Of a stretch of 64,000 bases of DNA, positions 1 to 12,000 are shown in pieces. Under the pieces are notes generated by a model, which was not told the DNA's origin, did not search any database, and saw nothing but the letters and a program-made list of their open reading frames with translations. The position numbers and the translations under genes were made by a program. How positions within the stretch are numbered: position 1 is the first letter of the stretch; each line of letters starts with the position of its first letter. The stretch is from positions 86,710 through 150,709 of the forward strand of contig ML133500.1 in assembly GCA_003864495.1 (NCBI GenBank), in the 5' to 3' direction. Source of the stretch: Nemopilema nomurai. Taxonomy: Eukaryota; Cnidaria; Scyphozoa; Rhizostomeae; Rhizostomatidae.

Positions 1-3000
1 GAAAAGAAGGTCGGAATTTTCCATCAGTTTTGACCAATTTTGCAAGGCTATAGCCTTGTCGTTTTGCGTAAAACGGGGCAACTTGGAAAACCACTCATAT
101 CTTGCAAAATACACGTCTAACAGCTGAACCAAGTACACCAATAGGTTGCCCTTGTTCTGCTCTACAAGACACTGGTAGAAAAGAAGGTCGGAATTTTCCA
201 TCAGTTTTGACCAATTTTGCAAGGCTATAGCCTTGTCGTTTTGCGTAAAACGGGGCAACTTGGAAAACCACTCATATCTTGCAAAATACACGTCTAACAG
301 CTGAACCAAGTACACAATAGGTTGCCCTTGCTTTGCTCTACAAGACACTGGTAGAAAAGAAGGTCGGAATTTTCCATCAGTTTTGACCAATTTTGCAAGG
401 CTATAGCCTTGTCGTTTTGCGTAAAACGGGGCAACTTGGAAAACCACTCATATCTTGCAAAATACACGTCTAACATGAACCAAGTACACCAACAGGTTAC
501 CCTTGCTCGCTCTACAAGAACTGGTAGAAAAGAAGGTCGGAATTTTCCATCAGTTTTGACCAATTTTGCAAGGCTATAGCCTTGTCGTTTTGCGTAAAAG
601 GGGCAACTTGGAAAACCACTCATATCTTGCAAAATACACGTCTAACAGCTGAACCAAGTACACCAATAGGTTGCCCTTGCTCTGCTCTACAAGACACTGG
701 TAGAAAAGAAGGTCGGAATTTTCCATCAGTTTTGACCAATTTTGCAAGGCTATAGCCTTGTCGTTTTGCGTAAAACGGGCAACTTGGAAAACCACTCATA
801 TCTTGCAAAATACACGTCTAACAGCTGAACCAAGTACACCAGCAGGTTACCCTTGTTCTGCTCTACAAGACACTGGTAGAAAAGAAGGTCGGAATTTTCC
901 ATCAGTTTTGACCAATTTTGCAAGGCTATAGCCTTGTCGTTTTGCGTAAAACGGGGCAACTTGGAAAACCACTCATATCTTGCAAAATACACGTCTAACA
1001 GCTGAACCAAGTACACCAATAGGTTGCCCTTGCTCTGCTCTACAAGACACTGGTAGAAAAGAAGGTCGGAATTTTCCATCAGTTTTGACCAATTTTGCAA
1101 GGCTATAGCCTTGTCGTTTTGCGTAAAACGGGGCAACTTGGAAAACCACTCATATCTTGCAAAATACACGTCTAACAGCTGAACCAAGTACACCAATAGG
1201 TTGCCCTTGCTTCTGCTCTACAAGACACTGGTAGAAAAGAAGGTCGGAATTTTCCATCAGTTTTGACCAATTTTGCAAGGCTATAGCCTTGTCGTTTTGC
1301 GTAAAACGGGGCAACTTGGAAAACCACTCATATCTTGCAAAATACACGTCTAACAGCTGAACCAAGTACACCAACAGGTTACCCTTGCTCTGCTCTACAA
1401 GAACTGGTAGAAAAGAAGGTCGGAATTTTCCATCAGTTTTGACCAATTTTGCAAGGCTATAGCCTTGTCGTTTTGCGTAAAACGGGGCAACTTGGAAAAC
1501 CACTCATATCTTGCAAAATACACGTCTAACAGCTGAACCAAGTACACCAACAGGTTACCCTTTTCTGCTCTACAAGACACTGGTAGAAAAGAAGGTCGGA
1601 ATTTTCCATCAGTTTTGACCAATTTTGCAAGGCTATAGCCTTGTCGTTTTGCGTAAAACGGGGCAACTTGGAAAACCACTCATATCTTGCTAAATACACG
1701 TCTAACAGATGAACCAAGTACACCAGCAGGTTACCCTTGCTCCGCTCTACAAGAAATGGTAGAAAAGAAGGTCGGAATTTTCCATCAGTTTTGACCAATT
1801 TTGCAAGGCTATAGCCTTGTCGTTTTGCGTAAAACGGGGCAACTTGGAAAACCACTCATATCTTGCAAAATACACGTCTAACAGCTGAACCAAGTACACC
1901 AATAGGTTGCCCTTGCTGCTCTACAAGACACTGGTAGAAAAGAAGGTCGGAATTTTCCATCAGTTTTGACCAATTTTGCAAGGCTATAGCCTTGTCGTTT
2001 TGCGTAAAACGGGGCAACTTGGAAAACCACTCATATCTTGCAAAATACACGTCTAACAGCTGAACCAAGTACACCAATAGGTTGCCCTTGCTGCTCTACA
2101 AGACACTGGTAGAAAAGAAGGTCGGAATTTTCCATCAGTTTTGACCAATTTTGCAAGGCTATAGCCTTGTCGTTTTGCGTAAAACGGGGCAACTTGGAAA
2201 ACCACTCATATCTTGCAAAATACACGTCTAACAGCTGAACCAAGTACACCAATAGGTTGCCCTTGTTCTGCTCTACAAGACACTGGTAGAAAAGAAGGTC
2301 GGAATTTTCCATCAGTTTTGACCAATTTTGCAAGGCTATAGCCTTGTCGTTTTGCGTAAAACGGGGCAACTTGGAAAACCACTCATATCTTGCAAAATAC
2401 ACGTCTAACAGCTGAACCAAGTACACCAACAGGTTACCCTTGTTCTGCTCTACAAGACACTGGTAGAAAAGAAGGTCGGAATTTTCCATCAGTTTTGACC
2501 AATTTTGCAAGGCTATAGCCTTGTCGTTTTGCGTAAAACGGGGCAACTTGGAAAACCACTCATATCTTGCAAACACGTCTAACAGATGAACCAAGTACAC
2601 CAGGTTACCCTTGCTGCTCTACAAGAAACTGGTAGAAAAGAAGGTCGGAATTTTCCATCAGTTTTGACCAATTTGCAAGGCTATAGCCTTGTCGTTTTGC
2701 GTAAAACGGGGCAACTTGGAAAACCACTCATATCTTGCAAAATACACGTCTAACAGCTGAACCAAGTACACCAATAGGTTGCCCTTGCTGCTCTACAAGA
2801 CACTGGTAGAAAAGAAGGTCGGAATTTTCCATCAGTTTTGACCAATTTTGCAAGGCTATAGCCTTGTCGTTTTGCGTAAAACGGGGCAACTTGGAAAACC
2901 ACTCATATCTTGCAAAATACACGTCTAACAGCTGAACCAAGTACACCAATAGGTTGCCCTTGCTGCTCTACAAGACACTGGTAGAAAAGAAGGTCGGAAT

Positions 3001-5322
3001 TTTCCATCAGTTTTGACCAATTTTGCAAGGCTATAGCCTTGTCGTTTTGCGTAAAACGGGGCAACTTGGAAAACCACTCATATCTTGCAAAATACACGTC
3101 TAACAGCTGAACCAAGTACACCAATAGGTTGCCCTTGTTCTGCTCTACAAGACACTGGTAGAAAAGAAGGTCGGAATTTTCCATCAGTTTTGACCAATTT
3201 TGCAAGGCTATAGCCTTGTCGTTTTGCGTAAAACGGGGCAACTTGGAAAACCACTCATATCTTGCAAAATACACGTCTAACAGCTGAACCAAGTACACCA
3301 ATAGGTTACCCTTGTTCTGCTCTACAAGACACTGGTAGAAAAGAAGGTCGGAATTTTCCATCAGTTTTGACCAATTTTGCAAGGCTATAGCCTTGTCGTT
3401 TTGCGTAAAACGGGGCAACTTGGAAAACCACTCATATCTTGCAAAATACACGTCTAACAGCTGAACCAAGTACACCAATAGGTTGCCCTTGTTCTGCTCT
3501 ACAAGACACTGGTAGAAAAGAAGGTCGGAATTTTCCATCAGTTTTGACCAATTTTGCAAGGCTATAGCCTTGTCGTTTTGCGTAAAACGGGGCAACTTGG
3601 AAAACCACTCATATCTTGCAAAATACACGTCTAACAGCTGAACCAAGTACACCAATAGGTTGCCCTTGTTCTGCTCTACAAGACACTGGTAGAAAAGAAG
3701 GTCGGAATTTTCCATCAGTTTTGACCAATTTTGCAAGGCTATAGCCTTGTCGTTTTGCGTAAAACGGGGCAACTTGGAAAACCACTCATATCTTGCAAAA
3801 TACACGTCTAACAGCTGAACCAAGTACACCAATAGGTTGCCCTTGTTTGCTCTACAAGACACTGGTAGAAAAGAAGGTCGGAATTTTCCATCAGTTTTGA
3901 CCAATTTTGCAAGGCTATAGCCTTGTCGTTTTGCGTAAAACGGGGCAACTTGGAAAACCACTCATATCTTGCAAAATACACGTCTAACAGCTGAACCAAG
4001 TACACCAATAGGTTACCCTTGCTGCTCTACAAGACACTGGTAGAAAAGAAGGTCGGAATTTTCCATCAGTTTTGACCAATTTTGCAAGGCTATAGCCTTG
4101 TCGTTTTGCGTAAAACGGGGCAACTTGGAAAACCACTCATATCTTGCAAAATACACGTCTAACAGCTGAACCAAGTACACCAATAGGTTGCCCTTGTTTG
4201 CTCTACAAGACACTGGTAGAAAAGAAGGTCGGAATTTTCCATCAGTTTTGACCAATTTTGCAAGGCTATAGCCTTGTCGTTTTGCGTAAAACGGGGCAAC
4301 TTGGAAAACCACTCATATCTTGCAAAATACACGTCTAACAGCTGAACCAAGTACACCAATAGGTTGCCCTTGTTCTGCTCTACAAGACACTGGTAGAAAA
4401 GAAGGTCGGAATTTTCCATCAGTTTTGACCAATTTTGCAAGGCTATAGCCTTGTCGTTTTGCGTAAAACGGGGCAACTTGGAAAACCACTCATATCTTGC
4501 AAAATACACGTCTAACAGCTGAACCAAGTACACCAATAGGTTGCCCTTGCTTTGCTCTACAAGACACTGGTAGAAAAGAAGGTCGGAATTTTCCATCAGT
4601 TTTGACCAATTTTGCAAGGCTATAGCCTTGTCGTTTTGCGTAAAACGGGGCAACTTGGAAAACCACTCATATCTTGCAAAATACACGTCTAACAGCTGAA
4701 CCAAGTACACCAATAGGTTACCCTTGCTTTGCTCTACAAGACACTGGTAGAAAAGAAGGTCGGAATTTTCCATCAGTTTTGACCAATTTTGCAAGGCTAT
4801 AGCCTTGTCGTTTTGCGTAAAACGGGGCAACTTGGAAAACCACTCATATCTTGCAAAATACACGTCTAACAGCTGAACCAAGTACACCAATAGGTTACCC
4901 TTGCTCTGCTCTACAAGACACTGGTAGAAAAGAAGGTCGGAATTTTCCATCAGTTTTGACCAATTTTGCAAGGCTATAGCCTTGTCGTTTTGCGTAAAAC
5001 GGGGCAACTTGGAAAACCCACTCATATCTTGCAAAATACACGTCTTACAGCTGAACCAAGTACACCAATAGGTTGCCCTTGTTTTACTCTAAAAGACAAT
5101 GGTAGAAAAGAAGGTCGGAATTTTCCATCAGTTCTAACAAATTTTGCAACGCCATAGCCTTGGCGTTTTTCGTAAAACGGGGCAACTTCGAAAACCACTC
5201 ATATTTTGCAAAATACAAGTCTAAGAGCTGAACCAAGTACACCAACAGGTTGCCCTCATTCAACTCTACAAGACATTGGTAGAAAAGAAGGTCGGAATTT
5301 TCCATCAGCTTTGACCAATTTT
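1..5322. repeat. ~176-bp satellite array, 30 full copies plus a part copy
   Basis: Unit starts (the GAAAAGAAGGTCGG motif) fall at 1, 178, 354, 527, 703, 879, 1056 and so on to 5105 and 5282. Unit lengths are 169-178, mostly 177 (12), 176 (9) and 175 (5). Most length change sits at one spot, the 0-4 bases between CCCTTG and TGCTCTAC. Each unit carries the 14-bp perfect palindrome AAGGCTATAGCCTT (44-57 in copy 1), two bases, then the hairpin CGTTTTGCGTAAAACG. Several neighbouring copies (3161-3867) are near-identical 177-mers, while the right-edge copies (5105 on) are diverged, as at satellite borders. The array runs off the left edge. One minus-strand frame is open for 59 codons per unit, but only about 40% of units keep frame, so I do not call it a gene. 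Confidence 0.97.
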
Positions 5323-5665
5323 GGAACCCTGGTACTCTAGTATATTCAAATTAGTTTGTCAGAAATCAATCGTTTTGTACGTGCGCACCAAGGATGAAAC
5401 GCCATGGCTAAAGATTACTAAAATGGCCGATTTTCGAGCAAAATTTATTTGCCCAAAATTACTCCCATTCCAACCTAAAATTGAAAAGAGTCCTTTTTAA
5501 ACCTTGGGCTTTACTGTATTTGAGACATTTTGTCAGAAATCACACGTTGTATACAGGTCAACCGAGGGTGAATTACCAAGGCTATAGCCTGATGTTGCTG
5601 CAATCTTTAGTTCGCAAATTTGCATATGTCCTGACGGTACTCCACGTAATTGTTCCATTGCTATA
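5310..5665. repeat. diverged pair of ~174-bp units beside the satellite
   Basis: The segment from TTTGTCAGAAATC at 5355 is repeated at 5529 (spacing 174). The stretches after it align as CAATCGTT.. with CACACGTT.. and ..GAAACGCCATGGCTAAAG with ..GAATTACCAAGGCTATAG. The second copy contains the satellite's AAGGCTATAGCC palindrome (about 5578-5589). The period and the shared palindrome suggest old, decayed relatives of the main array, although most of the sequence no longer aligns with it. Past 5665 to the RECK stop I see no feature except a CTATAGCCCTT remnant near 5660. Confidence 0.6.
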
Positions 5666-6017
5666 GCCCTTCGTCGTAGCAGTTCGTCAGCTAATCTGGT
5701 TTGTTGCTAGATGATGTCAACTAGACGAGTGTTATTCAAACCAAAATAACGATAACATCATATACAAAGAATGGCAATATCACTTCATGGGAAAACTCAC
5801 ATCATTTAGCAACAAACAGTGACACTATTTCGAAAACCAAGTAAATATTAGAACTTCAATTGCAACATTTACTAAATATCATATTTCTAAAACAGCTCTA
5901 CACAGACATGGAGAGCATCTGCACCAGATTCTCTTTCTAATAGTTAAAATAGATTCACAAACTGACGCCTCAATAAACAAAATTTGTACAATGAGAGGCG
6001 ACTTCTACAAAATTCAT

Positions 6018-9000
6018 TTATATTAGGCAAAAATATTGACACAAAAAAACAACGAAAAGTGTACACCACAATATGAAAATAGTGGATTCTGGCCTTTTTG
6101 CTTTATTCGAGCCTTTCTCTATAGGGTAAATAATATGCGCTGCCTTTGCTATTGAAAGGTAATAATTGGTCGAAATTAGTGGACTCCTAGAGTTTATCAA
6201 GTTTGATATCCGTTCCGCTTCCCTTTCACAAATTTGTATCTGTTCGAAAAGAAAAAGAGCTACGAATTATGATCCAAACAAGTTTCCAAATACATGTACT
6301 TATTCTACCAGGTAACAATTCTCAGGCCAACATGTCTGGACAAAACAATCACTTTCTCTGTGTAATAGATTCAGCATTCCCTTATCATTCGCAACTGCTA
6401 TCAAACTAGGCATAATTTGACATACCTGAAACAGATTTTTATGCTTCACGTTCGATGCCACTATAACAATGATGTCTCCTTCAATACTCAAGTATCCTCT
6501 TATGATACACTCACTCTGCAATAATAAAGACACTATTAGCTGCAATAATAAAGACACTATTAGCTGCAATAATAAAGACACTATTAGCTGCAAAAGTAAA
6601 GACACTATTAGCTGCAATAATAAAGACACTATTAGCTGCAATAATAAAGACACTATTAGCTGCAATAATAAAGACACTATTAGCTGCAATAATAAAGACA
6701 CTATTAGCTGCAAAAAGCTGCAGCTGCATGAAATCTGAATGAACAAAGATCATCATGGATAGCTTTTTCAGATTCATTTTGATTGATTCTGTTTCCAAAG
6801 AATAGCAAATGGGAACATTTCTTCAGTATGACGAAATACAAGCATCTGACAGCACTGAAATTGGCACATAACAACATGGACGCAATAATGGCTATTTCGG
6901 AACAGACAAATCCACAAGAAACAACATACACGTGTCGATTGTTCTCTAGGTGGAACAAGATATAGGCCAAGGCCAATGTCAAAGGTGAAGAATGTAGAAG
7001 TCAAGAGACAAAGTACATTACCACAAGAAGCTGCGTCGATAGCTGCTCTAGGAAATCTCTCACGGTGATTGGCTTTGGAGAGATCTTCTCAATGTGAACA
7101 GCTGTACTCTTCTGACTATATAATACTCGCATCAGCGGCTCTACACAATGGAAAAACTGAATAATCACCACTTTGCTTGGTGGAGAATTAGAAAATTTTT
7201 TCAGTGACAGGTCTCGATATGATCGCTATAAAAACCCAAACATCAATTTGCCAAGGATAAATAAAGTATTTTTAATCGGATAACCAAGTTGCTACTCCAA
7301 GCTAAATTTAAATCTTTGCTATTATCAGTGAGCTGAGAAGAGAAAAGGGCCACTTGTAATTAAATAAAAAAAAGTCAACCAGGGATTTTTTCTCAAAGTA
7401 ACAGAAGAAGACAATAGAAAAATGTTCGGTTGTTTATCTATATAGAACCAACATTCAAATAACGAATTAGAAACTTCTTCAAAAATGTTCAAAGCACTAA
7501 AACAGTCTTATAGCAGGAACATAAATCTTGATGGACATAAATCATACCGCAAATTGGACAGCATCCGCCAACCGGAATGTGCGTTTTACAATAAGAATTC
7601 TGTCTTGGCGTGCATTTGGCGTTTTGACAACGGTTTTTTTTGGCTGTTCAAAAAAGGACAATTTGAGCGGAGTCTTTGACACATAAGTCATTGACAAAAA
7701 AAGAAATGGAAGCATGTACTCTAGAAGGCATTTAAAAAGCTGATACTTACTTATAAAAAAAGCACATGTCTATGCTGTTTGCCCGAAAATTGCTGCCCAA
7801 AAACTCAATGATTATTTTCCTTATTCCAAAGTTCCAATTGTCATTTATAAGTTGAAATATACTATAATGAATTTTCCACAACTCAGTTTTTGGTCAAAGG
7901 TAACTAAGGCATCCATGCATTCTAGAAAAAGGCTTCGCAGGGATAATGTGTCGAGAAAAAACAAATCAGGTGCGGAAAGTTTAAGGTGCGACGAATGGCC
8001 AAGAGGGTGGCAATAAAGGACAGTTAGGGCCTGCTTGCAAGAGGACAAGGTGATAAAATTATGGATGGAAATTTTGAAATGCTCTTTTATATAGGAGTTA
8101 TCACAGTCGGTTCATGCAGGTTCAGATTTTTAAAATTTTCGTACGTAATTAACTTAAAATGGTTATAACAACTTTAAATGTTAAATGTTAAAAATGTTAA
8201 ACTTTTTTATGCCCACTCCTAAAAGCATCTTCATTTCTAAAGAGAAGGCTTTGTGATTGCAATGTTCAGTATGAAAGAGCCATAGAAAAATAGCTAGCAG
8301 AGAACAAATTGACCTTTACCAAGTTCATCTTGATTATTCGCACATGGGCCCTTGTAATCGACAGGAACAAGCGAATTTGCTGCTTCGCAGTAACTTTTAT
8401 ACGTCACTCCATCTACACCGCAGACTGGAGACTGATTGAACTTGCTGTGACAACCTCCCTGGTGAACATAAAAAGAAGTTTTTGGTAAAGTCCTCTTACC
8501 TAAGACGCAGATCAATTAATCTAAGAACGAGGAGAAAAAACAATAAAAAGATGTCAGATTAATGGATAATAGAACAACAAATTAATTTTCGATGCAATAG
8601 AAGAAAAAGGGACGCAAGAATATAAGGCAACAAAAAATGTAAAACAAGCCCAAGAGTTTTCAATGTCAACAAAGCAGGCTTTCACCTCTAAGAACCAAGC
8701 TTCCAGAAATTGTATGACTGACTACAGAATATGTTTGTTTATTCTAATGCAGGCTATCCTTGGGGCAGTTACGAAATTCGTATGCAAAGCACGTGTTTTG
8801 TGGCTGAGACACAATAGTTAGAATTCTAAAACATATCGCCAAAACCTACTTTGCAACAATATTTAAAGAGCGGTTCATCTTCGCACTCCATTGTCTGCTC
8901 ATAGTCCAACAAACAAGGCTCCACCATCTGCAGCGTCTCTTGTGGTGCAACTAAACATCAAATTTCATGTAATATAATTCGAAATCGTCGAATGCCTGGT

Positions 9001-12000
9001 TGATGTTAATGTTCATTGCCTTAACTGGGTGAAAACAGAAATTTCTACGGAAAGAGGGTCTCGAGCCACACAACATTAGAGAAAATTGTCCAATGTTGTT
9101 CGAAATCACCGTTCTTGAGCTAGCATCGTCTACTTTGAAAAACTCAATCATCTTACAAAGAAAAGATATGCAAACCTTAGGCAATAGCAGAGATCATTTT
9201 CACTCACCACAGTCGTATTGCGGACATACCAGCGTTGAAAGCAAGCAAACTCTTCTATTTGGCATGCATCTGCAATGTTGATTTGAAATTATCTCTTTTT
9301 GGCTTCAAAATTGCCGATCTTATAGACAGGCACAGATTTATGCAACCGTGATTAGGGAAATCAACATACCAAAAACACATTTATACATGAAAAAGCATTG
9401 TACCACCAATTGTAATATCTAGCTCTGAAAACTTAACGATATTACTCTCCTTTTCAAAACACGTTCAATAGATCTATTTTTTGTATAAATTGAATACTTC
9501 CTTTCTTCCACTGTATGAAATTTATCTAGGAGATAGATGAATATACTTAACTGAAATAGGAAACTAAAGTATGAGGGAGGACGTCTCTTCCTTCGATTAG
9601 GACCGTATTGAATAAATAAAATCATTCCCAATATTTTTTCAAACATGAGTTGCTTGATAATTAAATACGGAGAGGGAATAATGAGAAGTGATCCATCGGC
9701 ACTAACACAAGTTTCGAGGGGCACGGTGATGGACTGCAAGGATTTCCAAGCATACAGGGGCCGGGAGATATCTCGTCATTCCGTAATCCGCTACATCTGA
9801 AAAGCAGCAAAATAGAATACAGCTTTCAGCCGGCTTTAAAAAAATTCTGTTAGACAGCATTTGAAAATTCGACTAAGCCAAAAAAGTAGCTATTAACAAT
9901 ATCATAAAGAATTGTGCCTTCAATTCCACAATAGGCTAAATACTTGGAAAACTTTTCATAAAATTCACATTAATATTGTACTTTGATTGGAAAAATGATT
10001 GGAAAAATTCCATAGCAATGTCTCTTCATAACTTTGGCGTACCTCGCATGACAAATACTGGGATACGTCATCCCATTGATAGCGCAAACAGGATTGAACA
10101 CGTGCTGGTCACAAATGCAAGTAGAACCTGCAAAAAGAAACGATACTAAAAAATTGATAACTACAGTCTTTGAGTGCCTTAGAAGATCGAGAACATTATC
10201 TTCCCTTCGAAAAACAATGTGATTACGTGGTTTGTATTCAAAACAGCAGATAAATTTTTACCACCATCCCCCAATAACTTAAAACGATCTAGGAATTAAA
10301 TCTATCAAAAATCGATGATTCTCTAGCCTAGAGACACAACGAAAGTAGTGTCGTTTTGCATTAGACCACATACTGTTGCTGCGTAAAATTGGACATCACC
10401 TTGATTGCCGGTTTCTCCTTGACGAGTGAAAACTTTTGTACAAATAATCTCGTCATCATAGCAGGTGCACATCTTCCCGTCCGGGCGAAGAGACACTTTC
10501 TGATCTATAAAAGGTTACTTCATAGTCAAATAGTGCGCTAATAACACACTATGCCCTAAAGCTTTGAGCCTATACAGACGTATACAGTCCACCGTCCAAT
10601 TGTTCCATCTTAATTAAGAAAAAAGAACTGGCACAAGGCTGGCCTTGGTAGTAAAATTAGCAAATTTTGGTTAAGATTTAACAAGGGCAATTGATTGTCA
10701 TTGATATCAAGTGAAAAATAAACATACTTTAACTGAAAAATGAAGATTTCGAAACAAATGAGAAATCATAAGAGTTGATTTGATTTCATATTTAGAAGAC
10801 TTTCAACAATACCGTGACTTTGAGCCTTGCAAGAGCCAGGTTGCAGGCAGCCGATTTCAGTGCACGAAGACACACCGTCAATATAGTGCGAATGACCGTC
10901 AGCAACGATGCACTGACAGACCTGGTAGCATGTCTTGCCGTCCTTTGCGATGGGAACCTGAACAATGAAAGTAGCAAGGGGCATTAAGCCATTAAACTGC
11001 GGTATAGGAGACGATGTTTAATGGAAAAGTTTGTTTTTACGAAGCAACTGGCAATTAAAGAAACCAGCACATTGATTAATTATAGGAATCACTTATTACT
11101 GGACTAAATATTCAGTGTGCATTGTCTAAGAAAAGAAAAACTATATCCTAAGGTACGATATTTTTCACTCATTTATTTGATCAAACCCTCTTATGGCGTT
11201 AACGTGTTAGAAAAGCAAAGAAATGACACAGTAAATGCAGTGACTATACAGAATCCAGGGACACAAAATCCAGCGACCTTCGTCTAACCCAACAAGTGAC
11301 AATTTTGAAAAAATGATCTCGTTCTCGTCTATGTCCGTACAAGTCAAGATTTGTTCACCTTGAAGAAGTCCAAATGCCGGATCTTGACATTTGGCGATGA
11401 CCGCAAAACGCAGCCGGGCAAGCATTTGTACGGGCGACAACTCTCTGAATGTCTCCCAAAACTGCACTCTTCGTCGATAGAACACACTTGGCTATCTTTA
11501 CATGGATTGTTTTGGCAAGGAAATGTGGCTAAAAGGGAGGTGATATTTCAAACTATGAGAAAATTACAACTCATTAGGCTTGTGCAGAGCCATTAATATG
11601 TGGTCATATAAACAAAAATAATTCATATAAACAGCTAAAGTTTGGCGCTCTCCTTTCTACGTCCACCTAGTTGAAGGCCCCTTCTAGGAGGAATTCTTTT
11701 CAAGTAAATGTTTGAAATTCATTTTATTTGCTGTCCTTATGTTTTTCGTGTAAAGATAGTTTGCTAATTAATTATCTGCTTATCTCTCAATGCCCACTAC
11801 GTGCAAGGTGAAAACTTAAAAAAAGGAACTGGGAGGTATTTCAAAAGGCGCAAATTCGCAATATACATTCCATAAGCACGTTTTTCTAGTAAACAGCGAA
11901 TGTGTGTGGACTCTTACCGAATTTTTCAACGGATTCATTTCTCCCTGTGACGTAGACAGTTGACGTCACACAGTCAGATTGATCTGGATTCGGCATTAAC

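Noticed and set aside
1..5034. Long minus-strand ORFs in the satellite as a repeat-protein gene
   Set aside because: Fewer than half the units keep a multiple of three, frameshifts recur at one hotspot, and one of six frames staying open for 59 codons is not surprising by chance.
6469..6738. Plus-strand ORF of CNNKDTIS repeats
   Set aside because: It is the reverse strand of the RECK intron minisatellite; the variant unit is non-synonymous in this frame and there is no gene context.
9419..9739. Apparent frameshift in RECK after NPCSPSPC
   Set aside because: A GTTAGT donor at 9701-9706 joins CPSKL in phase to CMPNRRVCLLSTLVCPQYDC at 9269, so no frameshift is needed.
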